Part shown: piece by piece, positions 30,594 through 39,506 of the stretch
Layout of the letters: every line of letters begins with the position of its first letter
How positions within the stretch are numbered: position 1 is the first letter of the stretch
Source: Defluviitalea saccharophila
Lineage (GTDB): Bacteria; Bacillota; Clostridia; Lachnospirales; Defluviitaleaceae
Length of the DNA stretch: 64,000 bases
Reading direction: 5' to 3'
Assembly (NCBI RefSeq): GCF_038396635.1
Contig: NZ_CP121687.1
Span: 62,001 to 126,000 of the forward strand
Notes under the pieces: model-generated
Database searches by the model: none
What the model was told of the DNA's origin: nothing
What the model saw: only the letters and a program-made list of their open reading frames with translations
Made by a program: the position numbers and the translations under genes

Positions 30594-30605
30594 TCTATAT
30601 TATAC

Positions 30606-30639
30606 AAAAAAACTTCCGAATTTTTTCGGAAGTTTTTTT
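30606..30639. terminator. Bidirectional terminator between the rRNA operon and the ger operon
   Basis: AAAAAAACTTCCGAA / TTCGGAAGTTTTTTT, perfect, and extended outward by TTATACAA / TTGTATAA. It serves both the rRNA/tRNA transcript and the convergent germination operon. Confidence 0.93.
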
Positions 30640-30654
30640 GTTGTATAAATTGTT

Positions 30655-31749
30655 TTATTTAACTTTTTTCTTCTGTTCTTTTTTTATCTTAAATTCTGCA
30701 GTAATAAAGATAAGCATAGGCAGAATCACTTGAAAGGGAAATGCATAATACTTATAGACATTAAATGCCCAAAAGTGCATATCCATGATGTCATCATAAA
30801 GAATATATGCAAGACAAACCATTAGCAGACCGGTTTGCATTACAATAGATCGATAATCATTTAAGTGAAATAGTTTGGCAATGCCCTTACATGTAAATAA
30901 AAGGCAGAGACTTGTCTTAATAAATACACCAACCACAAATATGAAAGCAACGGTAACTTCAATTCTTTGTAAGAAATCTCCTATTTGTATCCTGCTAACA
31001 GCTACATGTGATGGGAAATAAAAATTGGGAAGTTGGCATCCTAATACAAAAATATTTCTTAGGACTAAGATGATTATGATACTTCCTGCGACTAAAAGAC
31101 CTGAGAAATATACTTTATAAGAAGATTTTTTAGGTTGTAAATTACCTAAAACACCCAGAAAAATGACTGTTTCAGCAAACGGAAATGCAAATGCACTGAA
31201 TCCTACTTTTATTACAGGAACTAATCCGTAATATAGAACTGGCTGAATATTTTCAAAACGTATTTGAGTGATTCCTAATAATTGTACGACTATTATGATG
31301 AATATCATGATAGGAAGAAGATAAGCAGAAGTTCTTGATAAGACTTCTACACCAAGGCGTACTCCATAAATACATATCAAGATAAGAGAAAGCATTGTTA
31401 TAAACATTGGTGTTTCAGGCATTGTAACAGAATTTAAGAATTCACCGAAATTACGAACAACCAGTGCTCCTAAATGAAAAGCATACCAAACATATAAAAT
31501 AAGTGCGAGGGCTCCAAGATATTTCCCAAATAAAAGATATATAATATCATATAAATTTTTGCCGGGGAAAAGCTGAATAATTCTTGCGTAAATCACGATG
31601 ACAGGTATTGACATAAGAAGTCCAAAGATGCCAACAAGCCATGCATCATTCTTAGCATTCGTACCAATTCCCATTATAAGAGTACTTCCCATTATAAAAT
31701 TAATTAATAGACATATGGCTTCTTTTTGAGTAATTTCTTCTTTGACCAT
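30655..31749 (-). CDS. Germinant receptor B subunit (GerAB/GerKB-type spore permease)
   Basis: 364 residues, about ten membrane helices, Spore_permease family (an amino-acid-permease fold). It opens with EEITQKEAICLLINFIMGST, where the family has its first helix, and ends KIKKEQKKKVK in the cytoplasm. In germinant receptors the B subunit carries the nutrient-binding pocket in the spore inner membrane. I chose the ATG at 31749 with GGAG 12 bases upstream; the frame is open to a TTG at 31767 that lacks a ribosome site. It is the last gene of the operon A-C-small-B. Confidence 0.9.
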   Translation of the reverse strand: MVKEEITQKEAICLLINFIMGSTLIMGIGTNAKNDAWLVGIFGLLMSIPVIVIYARIIQLFPGKNLYDIIYLLFGKYLGALALILYVWYAFHLGALVVRNFGEFLNSVTMPETPMFITMLSLILICIYGVRLGVEVLSRTSAYLLPIMIFIIIVVQLLGITQIRFENIQPVLYYGLVPVIKVGFSAFAFPFAETVIFLGVLGNLQPKKSSYKVYFSGLLVAGSIIIILVLRNIFVLGCQLPNFYFPSHVAVSRIQIGDFLQRIEVTVAFIFVVGVFIKTSLCLLFTCKGIAKLFHLNDYRSIVMQTGLLMVCLAYILYDDIMDMHFWAFNVYKYYAFPFQVILPMLIFITAEFKIKKEQKKKVK

Positions 31750-31756
31750 AAATACA

Positions 31757-31966
31757 TTATTCTCCAAACATCGATAGGATGATATTTTTTATGGGTTCTG
31801 CAGGACTTGGAACTTTTACATGAAGCGAGATCAGTAATGCAATAATAAATGAAACGCTTCCTAAGAATAAATTAACCCAAAAATCCTGCCAGTATTTTTT
31901 TTTATATAAAGTCATAAGTTCTAAAATAAGTAATGGAATATAAGTGATTATCACCAAAATAAACAT
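31757..31966 (-). CDS. Small two-helix membrane protein of the ger operon (D-subunit-like)
   Basis: 69 residues with two membrane helices (ILVIITYIPLLILELMTL and FLGSVSFIIALLISL) joined by a basic/aromatic loop YKKKYWQDFW. Short two-helix genes inside ger operons are known in Bacillus as D subunits that tune receptor activity; size, topology and position fit, while sequence alone is not diagnostic. TAGGAGAT lies 8 bases before the ATG and the gene starts one base after the C-subunit stop. Confidence 0.7.
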   Translation of the reverse strand: MFILVIITYIPLLILELMTLYKKKYWQDFWVNLFLGSVSFIIALLISLHVKVPSPAEPIKNIILSMFGE

Positions 31967-31967
31967 T

Positions 31968-33122
31968 TTAATCTCCTACTTCTATGGGTTTTGCAGTCAT
32001 TGCACTATTTTTAATTTTCACTTTTACTGTAATATGAACTTTTAAATTTTCAAAAACGTTTTCCCAATTTTCACCTATTTTCTTCCATAAAGCGGGTTCA
32101 CGTCTGTGAGTTGCAGCACCAAATCCAAATATGTCAGCTCCATACTCAGATTGCATTTTCTCTATTAATTTTTTGCAATTCGCTTTGATTAAATTAGAAA
32201 CATCCTTTTCTAATTTAATAACTTCTTCATTAGTTACAAAATTTTTAGTACTTTTTATTGCAGCAATAGAGACAATAGTATTAATATTAACGTTCATTTC
32301 GATTTCATTTCCCTTAGTGACAGGTTGAATTTTTGTTTTGCTATCGAAAATTTCTAATGTGATTGTTGGTGGTTCATTTTTACCTTCAGGATTTAAATCA
32401 AGAATTCCTCCTTTAATTTTATCCCGCAGGAAAAGTAAGTAATGCGTTTCATTTTCATCAAGAAATCCAACTAATTTATCATTTTTAAAAATGGCAGTAC
32501 CTGCGACTTTAGGACATAAATTATCATCTGAGATTGTCAATTCTATAGTAGGTGCAATCGCCATTATTCCATCATTTATAATATCATCGGTTAATTTCCA
32601 GATTTGAACATCAGGAGCTTTTGCTAAATTTTTTTGATTCACTAAAATATCTAGTAAATTAAAAGAAGTTACTTGATCTTCTTTTTCTTTTTTCTCTAGT
32701 ATTTCTTTTGCAGAGTTTTCTTTAGAAATTAAAATATATACGTCAGACCTAGTTTCGGCATCTCGATGAAACCAATCTAAGATACCTATAACACCTTTTT
32801 GGGCAATTTCTTTGCTCAGAATTAAAACTTTATTATGGCTCCAATATAATTTTTGCCCTGAAATAGATATGGCATTTCTTACTGCATCGAATATGGAGTC
32901 ACCTTCTGAAGAAATTAATCTTGATGTTGTGGGGGTCTCTTCTCCAATACTAGGTTCTAGAATTTCTAAAGTAATCATGTATTCTTTATAAATTCCTTTA
33001 TCAATCGCAGCTCCTACTACGATATTCATATCTTCTAGTTCTCGATAATTCCAACAACCAACTAAAATAAAAGAGAATGGCAACAGGATGCAAGTAAGAA
33101 AAAAGATTTTTATTAATTTCAT
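31968..33122 (-). CDS. Germinant receptor C subunit lipoprotein (Ger(x)C family)
   Basis: 384 residues. A lipoprotein signal with lipobox LVGC (Cys at 23) is followed by WNYRELEDMNIVVGAAIDKG, the family opening. The remaining domain is of the GerAC type: GQKLYWSHNKVLILSKEIAQKG (in part) near residue 90 and the C-terminal domain with IKANCKKLIEKMQSEYGADI-like wording. It is anchored by lipid to the outer face of the spore inner membrane and joins the A and B subunits. AAGGAAG precedes the ATG. It lies 5 bases after the A-subunit gene. Confidence 0.92.
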   Translation of the reverse strand: MKLIKIFFLTCILLPFSFILVGCWNYRELEDMNIVVGAAIDKGIYKEYMITLEILEPSIGEETPTTSRLISSEGDSIFDAVRNAISISGQKLYWSHNKVLILSKEIAQKGVIGILDWFHRDAETRSDVYILISKENSAKEILEKKEKEDQVTSFNLLDILVNQKNLAKAPDVQIWKLTDDIINDGIMAIAPTIELTISDDNLCPKVAGTAIFKNDKLVGFLDENETHYLLFLRDKIKGGILDLNPEGKNEPPTITLEIFDSKTKIQPVTKGNEIEMNVNINTIVSIAAIKSTKNFVTNEEVIKLEKDVSNLIKANCKKLIEKMQSEYGADIFGFGAATHRREPALWKKIGENWENVFENLKVHITVKVKIKNSAMTAKPIEVGD

Positions 33123-33127
33123 TATAA

Positions 33128-34633
33128 TTACTTCCTTTTAGCTTTCTTCGATGGTTGTCTTAATAAATTCTTCTTTCCTATGAGTTTAGGTCTTAAAGAC
33201 ATCATCCACCACGGGGCTCTGATCCATGCATCTTTACCGTCTTGGTCTTTTATTCTTGTAGTATTTAACATATAGGGCACCCCGAAAGACCGAAGACTCA
33301 TCTGGTGGAGGACTATGGCCAGATATCCCAAAATAAAGCCATAGATACCCAAGATAGCAGAAGAAAATAATAATAAAGTTCGCAAGATAATAATTGCTCC
33401 AAGTAAATTTGGGTTTAGCAATTTAGTCATACCAGTAAAAGCTGTGATGATAATGACAGGTGCACTGACGAGATTGGCATCTGCTGCAGCTTGTCCTAAA
33501 ACTAAAGCACCGACAATATTAATTGCTTGGCCTATGGGGGTAGGAATTCTGGTTCCTGCTTCTCTTACGATATCAAAAATAGTAAGCATTACAAATATGG
33601 ATACAACTGTAGGGAAAGGAACATTTCTTCGTGAGGCTGAAATACTGATTAATAATGATGTTGGCAACATTTCTTGATGATATGTAGAAATAGCCAAATA
33701 TACTCCCGGAATACTTATGGATAATAACCCGGAAGCAGCCCGAATGATCCTGTTGAAAGATGCAAAAATATAGTTATTATAGTAATCTTCATTTGCTTGA
33801 AAATATTCAATCATGATATAGGGAACTGTCAAGACGAAAGGACTGCCATCTACAAATACGGCAATTCTTCCTTCTAATAGCTTTGCAGCAATAATATCCG
33901 GTCTTTCGCTTGAACCTACAGTTTCAAACGGAGAGTAAGGAGCATCTTTAATGAGTTCCTGTATATATCCAGAATCCAGAATACCATCGATTTCTATTTC
34001 ATCTAACCGTCTTTCCAATTCATTTAAAATATTTTCATCAGCAATCCCTTCAATATATGCTATACAAATTTTCGTATGAGTTTGTACACCTATTTCTTTA
34101 CATCTTAATTTCAGATTAGGACTTTTGATTCTTCGACGGACTAAAGAGATATTGGTCAGAATGGATTCTACGAATCCTTCTCTGGGACCACGCACTACTT
34201 GAGCCGATTCTGGCTCATCAATTGTCCGGGATGGCCAGGATTTTGAATTGATGATTAAGGCATTGTCATATCCATCTACAAGAAGAATGGTATCCCCATA
34301 AATCATGGAATCTAAAATTGTCTGAAAATCATTGGAAGATGTAATATCACTGGACATAATTACTTTGTATTGCAGCTCATCTACTAAATTAAGTAAAGAG
34401 ATATCTTCCATCAAGTTTTCTGATAAAATAGGTTCGATTACATGTTCATTTAATACTTCAGTATCTACCAGTCCTTTAAAATAGAATATACAGCATTTGA
34501 CAGAAGGCAAATACTTATTTTGAAATTCTCGAGCAATAAAAGTAAAATCGTCACTAAATATTTGTTTGAATGTGGTAATATTATCTTCCAGGGAAGTCGT
34601 TAGAGAGATATTTGAAAGCAGATTAGTATTCAT
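33128..34633 (-). CDS. Germinant receptor A subunit (GerA/GerKA family)
   Basis: About 501 residues. A soluble N-terminal domain (to about 240) is followed by the conserved EGRIAVFVDGSPFVLTVPY segment and 5-6 membrane helices, then a cytoplasmic tail. RMPTPIGQAINIVGALVLGQAA-like wording (here RIPTPIGQAINIVGALVLG) is the GerA hallmark. With B and C it forms the nutrient receptor of dormant spores. I place the start at the ATG at 34633 (MNTNLLSN), 7 bases after GGTGAT; another in-frame ATG at 34678 has no ribosome site. First gene of the operon. Confidence 0.92.
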   Translation of the reverse strand: MNTNLLSNISLTTSLEDNITTFKQIFSDDFTFIAREFQNKYLPSVKCCIFYFKGLVDTEVLNEHVIEPILSENLMEDISLLNLVDELQYKVIMSSDITSSNDFQTILDSMIYGDTILLVDGYDNALIINSKSWPSRTIDEPESAQVVRGPREGFVESILTNISLVRRRIKSPNLKLRCKEIGVQTHTKICIAYIEGIADENILNELERRLDEIEIDGILDSGYIQELIKDAPYSPFETVGSSERPDIIAAKLLEGRIAVFVDGSPFVLTVPYIMIEYFQANEDYYNNYIFASFNRIIRAASGLLSISIPGVYLAISTYHQEMLPTSLLISISASRRNVPFPTVVSIFVMLTIFDIVREAGTRIPTPIGQAINIVGALVLGQAAADANLVSAPVIIITAFTGMTKLLNPNLLGAIIILRTLLLFSSAILGIYGFILGYLAIVLHQMSLRSFGVPYMLNTTRIKDQDGKDAWIRAPWWMMSLRPKLIGKKNLLRQPSKKAKRK

Positions 34634-34757
34634 ACAATCACCATTAATAGTATTAACATTTTTAAGAAAATTAATCATTATTTTACATACAGGGACACTT
34701 AATTTATGATTACATTACTTATTTATGTCGAAATTAATTATTAATTTATAAAAAAGA

Positions 34758-34786
34758 TTGACAACTAAATGATAGAGTGATACAAT
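34758..34786 (+). promoter_or_regulatory. Promoter of hflKC
   Basis: Perfect TTGACA at 34758-34763, 17-base spacer, TACAAT at 34781-34786, 52 bases before the hflK start. Confidence 0.88.
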
Positions 34787-34837
34787 TCACAACATAGAGT
34801 AAAACACAATAAAAAAGCGAAGAGGAGTGAAATTTTT

Positions 34838-35887
34838 ATGGAAGTAAAAAAGCCCGAGGATATTATTATTGATTTAGACAGCAAAAAGCCTGATTTAAAA
34901 AAGCTTACAAGTTGGAGCAAAAGATTTTTTAGTATGATGGTCACCATAGCATTACTGGTGGTCTTTATTCCCGGAAGCTTTTATAAAGTGGATTCAGGGT
35001 GGTCGGCAGTTGTATTACGTTTTGGAGAAGTACAAAAAGTTGAAGAAAGCGAAGGCATACATTTTAAGTTACCTATTATTGATGAGGTAAAGAAAGTCCA
35101 CATGGAACAGCGTTATAAGCTGGAATACGGTTATCGAACAGTAAACGATGGCTCCAGCAAAACAGAAGCGGGATATCAAGACGTATCTGAGGAAGCCACT
35201 GTAATTGTAGAAGCAAAGGAAAACAATAGCTCACTTGTTCTGATTAATTTAATCGTAAGTTATAAGGTGGCTGATCCGGTAAATTATTTATTTAAAGTGG
35301 ATGATTTGGAAGGAACTATTCGACTGGCTTTAGAAGATGTTATAAGAAACACCCTTCAAAGTCATACATTGGATGAAGCATTAACGAATAAAGTACTCAT
35401 TGACAGCGAAATTATGCCTGAACTGCAAAAGAAAATGAAAAACTTTGAGGCAGGAATTGAAATTGTTGAGGTACAAACTCAGAACACAGAATTATTACCG
35501 GCAGTTGAAGAAGCATATCAGCAAGTTGAAAAAGCCAATCAATATAAAAACGGGAAGCTTGAGGAAGCACAAAAATATAGAAATACTGTCATTCCTAAAG
35601 CCAATGCTGAAGCTGCTCAACTCATTGAAGACGCTAAAGGATATAAAGCTGAAGTGATTTCTAATGCCAAAGCCAATGTTGCACAATTTGAGTCCCTATA
35701 TAAAGAATATCACCAAAATCCTAATATAGTAAAAGAAAGATACTATATTGAAGCTATGGAGGAGTTTATAAAGAACAACAAATTGATTATCGATGCAACG
35801 GATAAAGGCGATATTTATAAGTTTTATAATATGGATGATGAAAAAAATCCAGTCAAAGCTCAGACTGTAGAGCAAGGAGGAAATTAA
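34838..35887 (+). CDS. hflK: HflK, SPFH-domain membrane protease modulator
   Basis: 349 residues. One membrane helix near residues 32-50 (FSMMVTIALLVVFIPGSFY) is followed by the SPFH/band-7 domain (DSGWSAVVLRFGEVQK near 55) and a long alanine/glutamate-rich helix (PKANAEAAQLIEDAKGYKAEV) typical of HflK. In E. coli HflK and HflC form a cage around the FtsH protease. Usual order: hflK is followed one base after its stop by hflC. GAGGAG is the ribosome site. Confidence 0.93.
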   Translation: MEVKKPEDIIIDLDSKKPDLKKLTSWSKRFFSMMVTIALLVVFIPGSFYKVDSGWSAVVLRFGEVQKVEESEGIHFKLPIIDEVKKVHMEQRYKLEYGYRTVNDGSSKTEAGYQDVSEEATVIVEAKENNSSLVLINLIVSYKVADPVNYLFKVDDLEGTIRLALEDVIRNTLQSHTLDEALTNKVLIDSEIMPELQKKMKNFEAGIEIVEVQTQNTELLPAVEEAYQQVEKANQYKNGKLEEAQKYRNTVIPKANAEAAQLIEDAKGYKAEVISNAKANVAQFESLYKEYHQNPNIVKERYYIEAMEEFIKNNKLIIDATDKGDIYKFYNMDDEKNPVKAQTVEQGGN

Positions 35888-35888
35888 T

Positions 35889-36812
35889 ATGAAAAAATGG
35901 ATATTTGCTATAGTCATTTGTTTTATAGCATTCATAGGGTTAAATATGACCGCATATACAGTTGCGGAAGATGAAGTAGCAGTTGTAAAAACCATGGGAA
36001 AGATTGTTAAAGTCATCATAGATAATCCAAATGATGTTGAACAGGTGGAAAAGGCCCTTAAAGATAAAGGATATAACGTTGAGGTTACGTCACAAAAAGG
36101 GCTTCATTTTAAATTACCTTTCGTTCAAACAATCAATAAATATTCTTCTAAGTATTTAACATATACATCTGTTAAGGAAACAATTAATACGTACGACAGC
36201 AGAAAAATTGATGTTCAAATGTATGCACAATATCGTATTATTAATCCAGCCTTATTTAATATGACATTGGGAAGCAATTCAAAGTTGAATACTTTAATGG
36301 ATGACAGAGTTTACCCTGTTGTTGTCCAAACTGCTAATATGCTTACATTTAATGATTTCTTTGACAGAACGAAAATAACAGAGGCTATTGACTCTAAGAA
36401 ACATAGCTTAAACAGTGAGCTTGTATCGGCTTACGGGATTTATGTAACAGATATCGGAATTCATCGTAAAAACTTTCCTTTAAACAATATCTCCAGTATT
36501 GAAGAGAAAATGTCCATGGAAATACAAAAGGAAAGTGAAAAACTTATGGCTGAAGGGGATTCTGAGTTTCAAATGGCGAAGTCTGAAACCGATCGTATTA
36601 AGAAAGAAATCGTTGCAAAAGCTGTGGAAGAGTCATCAAAAATTAAGGCAGAAGCGGATGCTGAAGCTTTGAGGATCTACCAGGAATCCCTTAAGAAGGA
36701 TTTAGAGTTTTATAGATTTATACAAAGAATGAATACTTATAAAAACTTAAAAGACACTACCATATTCATGGATAAGGACAATGATATATTAGATTATTTG
36801 AATGGATATTAA
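35889..36812 (+). CDS. hflC: HflC, SPFH-domain membrane protease modulator
   Basis: 307 residues. An N-terminal helix WIFAIVICFIAFIGLNMTAY is followed by the SPFH domain starting YTVAEDEVAVVKTMGK, with a charged helical region near 210-260 (EIVAKAVEESSKIKAEADAE). Partner of HflK; the two genes are translationally linked (GGAGG in the end of hflK, 1-base gap). Confidence 0.93.
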   Translation: MKKWIFAIVICFIAFIGLNMTAYTVAEDEVAVVKTMGKIVKVIIDNPNDVEQVEKALKDKGYNVEVTSQKGLHFKLPFVQTINKYSSKYLTYTSVKETINTYDSRKIDVQMYAQYRIINPALFNMTLGSNSKLNTLMDDRVYPVVVQTANMLTFNDFFDRTKITEAIDSKKHSLNSELVSAYGIYVTDIGIHRKNFPLNNISSIEEKMSMEIQKESEKLMAEGDSEFQMAKSETDRIKKEIVAKAVEESSKIKAEADAEALRIYQESLKKDLEFYRFIQRMNTYKNLKDTTIFMDKDNDILDYLNGY

Positions 36813-36939
36813 AGCCTGTGGTGACATCAAGGATCATTGCCTTAGGCCAAAAAAAGTAATATAATATCTGCTGGAAGGTGTATAATAGATAACTTTTTAC
36901 AGTTAACATGGTTGTGTTAAATGAGGGGTGATTATTAGC

Positions 36940-37746
36940 ATGAATATACTTGTTACCTTAAATTCTGCTTATATCAAACCATTAAAGGTAATGCTTAAAT
37001 CACTTTTTCTAAGCAACGAAAAAGAAGAATTTATCATTTATATTATGCAGTCCAGTCTTACAGATGCAGAAATAAATGATTTAAAAGAGTTTATTTCCAT
37101 GCATAACTGTCAAATGGAAGTTATAGTTATTGGAGAAAATTATTTCGAGAATGCACCTGTTTTACTTCATTATACTAAGGAAATGTATTATCGGCTGTTG
37201 GCATTTAAGTTTTTACCTCAGGATTTGGATCGTATTTTATATTTAGATCCGGATATTTTGGTAATTAATTCAATAAGAGAGCTGTACGAGATGGACATCA
37301 GTGGATATTTATATGCCGCTGCCTATCATGACAAGATTTCCATTAAAGAAATCAATAAGTTAAGATTAAATCCCTATGATATTGAAGCCTATTATAATTC
37401 AGGAGTACTGCTAATGAATTTGGAGTACCAAAGGCAGTATATTGATGAAAATACTATTTATCAATTTGTTGAGAAAAATCGCTCAAAATTGATTATGCCG
37501 GATCAGGACATTTTGAATGCTTTGTATTCAAAGAAAATAAAAAGCTTAGATGAGAAATTATACAATTATGATGCGAGATTTTACAGGTATTATAAAATTA
37601 TGAGCGGTGGCTTATGTGATATGGATTATATCATAAGGAATACGGTTATTCTTCATTTTTGTGGAAAGAAAAAGCCCTGGGTTAAGAATTATAGTGGGAA
37701 ATTCCACTCTTTGTATAAACATTATGAAAAATTAGCATTATCTTAA
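36940..37746 (+). CDS. Glycosyltransferase family 8
   Basis: About 268 residues, GT-A fold. It opens NILVTLNSAYIKPLKVMLKS, has the metal- and nucleotide-sugar-binding DxD as YLDPDILVI (DPD near 103-105), YNSGVLLMNLE near 155 and ends with LHFCGKKKPW, the family GxKPW hallmark. It transfers a hexose from a UDP-sugar to an acceptor on a cell-surface glycan or lipid; the acceptor cannot be read. The ATG at 36940 lies 10 bases after GAGGGGTG, so the earlier in-frame GTG is part of the ribosome site. Monocistronic. Confidence 0.88.
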   Translation: MNILVTLNSAYIKPLKVMLKSLFLSNEKEEFIIYIMQSSLTDAEINDLKEFISMHNCQMEVIVIGENYFENAPVLLHYTKEMYYRLLAFKFLPQDLDRILYLDPDILVINSIRELYEMDISGYLYAAAYHDKISIKEINKLRLNPYDIEAYYNSGVLLMNLEYQRQYIDENTIYQFVEKNRSKLIMPDQDILNALYSKKIKSLDEKLYNYDARFYRYYKIMSGGLCDMDYIIRNTVILHFCGKKKPWVKNYSGKFHSLYKHYEKLALS

Positions 37747-37776
37747 AGTTCTGTTTTAAAACATTGTATCATAAGA

Positions 37777-37804
37777 AAAGAGTTTCGCTTGCGAAACTCT
37801 TTCT
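37777..37804. terminator. Terminator hairpin related to the dispersed repeat
   Basis: AAAGAGTTTCG-CTTG-CGAAACTCTTT, perfect, between the convergent glycosyltransferase and Pro-rich protein genes. The same GTTTCG/CGAAAC hairpin closes the full repeats at 25.2 and 55.5 kb, so this may be a repeat fragment used as a bidirectional terminator. Confidence 0.85.
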
Positions 37805-37814
37805 TAAATGTTAT

Positions 37815-38237
37815 TTAGAAACATACGAAACTTGTGATATTATCTAGATCTGTTCCAAAATAAGTCCATCGGAAACGATCCCATCTCCAGCCTGCTACGG
37901 ATCTTCTTCCGACAAAGGTGAGCCATGCCCAGAAGCTTCTTCCGTCTCTTAGCCATAGGTATACATATTGATAAGTGCATGGACGGATTGCACCAGGATC
38001 TATATTATACAAACTAGGAGATGCCTGTGGTTCAAAAGATGGAGGAGCTCCAGTCGGTGGTCCAGATGGAGAACCGGATGACGGAAAATCCGATGGTTGT
38101 TCAAAAGGTGGCATTTGAGGGAAACCGGGCTGTTGAAAAAATGGAGGTCTGCCAGGACCCTGAGGGCCTTGATCAAAAGGTGGTCTGGGCCTTTGTGGAC
38201 GAGGACGTTGTCTATAGGTATCATCATAATAATTCAT
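37815..38237 (-). CDS. Proline-rich protein with conserved aromatic C-terminal domain (possible spore-surface protein)
   Basis: 140 residues in two parts. Residues 1-75 are almost only Pro, Gly, Gln, Phe and Ser (RPRPQRPRPPFDQGP and similar). Residues 80-140 are a compact aromatic/Cys domain: RPCTYQYVYLWLRDGRSFW, then RRSVAGWRWDRFRWTYFGTD and a final CF. There is no signal peptide or membrane helix. Two cysteines bracket the domain. Low-complexity Pro/Gly tails on small soluble proteins are common in clostridial spore coats, but this is only inference. A GGAG ribosome site lies before the ATG. Confidence 0.72.
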   Translation of the reverse strand: MNYYDDTYRQRPRPQRPRPPFDQGPQGPGRPPFFQQPGFPQMPPFEQPSDFPSSGSPSGPPTGAPPSFEPQASPSLYNIDPGAIRPCTYQYVYLWLRDGRSFWAWLTFVGRRSVAGWRWDRFRWTYFGTDLDNITSFVCF

Positions 38238-38434
38238 AAAATCACTCCTTTTACATTTTACTGTATTATATTCGTTATAATGGAAAAATGCGACAAAATC
38301 CGGAGATATTCCTTATATAGAGTTGAAAATCATTTTGTGTTGCTATAAAATGGAATTAAATGAAGTATGAAGAGTTATGAAAGTATAGGGGTATAAGTAA
38401 AAGAGTGGCAGAATGGTGAATAATCATTACCAAA

Positions 38435-38878
38435 ATGGAAAATACTACTTGTATGAGAAGAAGATTTGTCGTATACGGATTTATTGGATGGTGTATGGAA
38501 ATTATCTGGACAGGACTTCAATCCCTGATGCAAAGAGATGTCAAGCTGATCGGAAGAACGTCCATCTGGATGTTCCCTATTTATGGTTTGACAGTTTTTT
38601 TTGAACCTCTTTGCGCAAAGCTAAAGCAGCGACATATTGCATTTAGAGGAGGTGTATATACGATTTGTATTTTCATCATTGAATTTGTTACTGGCTCGCT
38701 GCTGAAAAAATTATTAGGGGTATGTCCGTGGGATTATGGTAAAAGGCGTTTTTCTGTAAAAGGCTTAATTAGATTAGATTATGCGCCAGCATGGTTTACA
38801 GCAGGATTAATATTTGAAAGCTTGTACCATTTTCTTGTTAAATCCAGTATGGGTGAATCAAAAAGCTCATTCAGCTAA
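38435..38878 (+). CDS. Putative membrane protein of the CmpB-like ABC permease family (PF06541-like)
   Basis: 147 residues with about four hydrophobic segments. The family wording FIGWCMEIIWTG is near residue 15 and PIYGLTVFFEPL near 48; GVCPWDYGKRRFSVKGLIRLDY (in part PWDYGKRRFSVKG) is also characteristic. Despite the Pfam name, no transport function is proven. The start is uncertain: the ATG at 38435 has no clear ribosome site, and ATG 38453 is an alternative. Confidence 0.75.
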   Translation: MENTTCMRRRFVVYGFIGWCMEIIWTGLQSLMQRDVKLIGRTSIWMFPIYGLTVFFEPLCAKLKQRHIAFRGGVYTICIFIIEFVTGSLLKKLLGVCPWDYGKRRFSVKGLIRLDYAPAWFTAGLIFESLYHFLVKSSMGESKSSFS

Positions 38879-38894
38879 AATGGATGAGTTTTTT
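38862..38894 (+). terminator. Terminator overlapping the end of the CmpB-like gene
   Basis: AGCTCATTC / GGATGAGTT with a loop carrying the stop codon, followed by six Ts. Confidence 0.75.
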
Positions 38895-38939
38895 ATATTG
38901 TTTAAGTTAGAGTCGAATAGAAGAATGGAGTGAAGAAAT

Positions 38940-39410
38940 ATGAAAGAAATCGTATTAGCTGGAGGATGTTTTTGGGGTGTTGAAGAATATTTTTCTAGAA
39001 TTCCAGGCGTGATTGAAACTAAGGTAGGGTATGCCAATGGAACAGTCGAAAATCCTACTTATGAACAGGTTAAAACCTCAACGACCGGTCATGTGGAAGC
39101 CGTATATATTCAATACAATGAGAATGAAATTAATCTAAAAGAAATTTTAAATAAATATTGGGAAATTATTGATCCTACGATTTTAAATCGCCAAGGTCCT
39201 GATATAGGATCACAATATAGAACAGGAATTTATTATATCAATAAGGAAGATAAGGAAATCATATTACAATCCAGAAATGAAGAACAGAAAAAATATGATA
39301 AACCCATAGTAACGGAGATAGAACCACTAAAGACTTTTTATCCCGCAGAGGAATATCATCAAAAATACTTAAAAAAGAATCCGAATGGATACTGTCATAT
39401 TAAATTATAA
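38940..39410 (+). CDS. msrA: Peptide-methionine (S)-S-oxide reductase
   Basis: 156 residues, MsrA domain only (no MsrB fusion). The catalytic motif [11 protein letters not shown] has its Cys near residue 10; [10 protein letters not shown] near 85 and [11 protein letters not shown] at the end are the family's other hallmarks. It repairs the S-epimer of methionine sulfoxide in damaged proteins in the cytoplasm, using thioredoxin. GGAGTGAAGAA precedes the ATG. Neighbours do not form an obvious operon. Confidence 0.96.
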   Translation: MKEIVLAGGCFWGVEEYFSRIPGVIETKVGYANGTVENPTYEQVKTSTTGHVEAVYIQYNENEINLKEILNKYWEIIDPTILNRQGPDIGSQYRTGIYYINKEDKEIILQSRNEEQKKYDKPIVTEIEPLKTFYPAEEYHQKYLKKNPNGYCHIKL

Positions 39411-39434
39411 AATTGAAAGTTTTTGTTGGACATC

Positions 39435-39463
39435 TTGCAATTTTCGCAAATCAATGTTAGAAT
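39435..39463 (+). promoter_or_regulatory. Promoter of ddh
   Basis: TTGCAA at 39435-39440, 17-base spacer, TAGAAT at 39458-39463, 44 bases before the ddh start. Confidence 0.82.
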
Positions 39464-39506
39464 TTAATTCCAATGAAAGACTTGCATTACGATAGGAGGT
39501 ATAATA

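Noticed and set aside
37961-38239. Plus-strand frame antisense to the Pro-rich gene
   Set aside because: An effect of CCN/GGN codon repetition.
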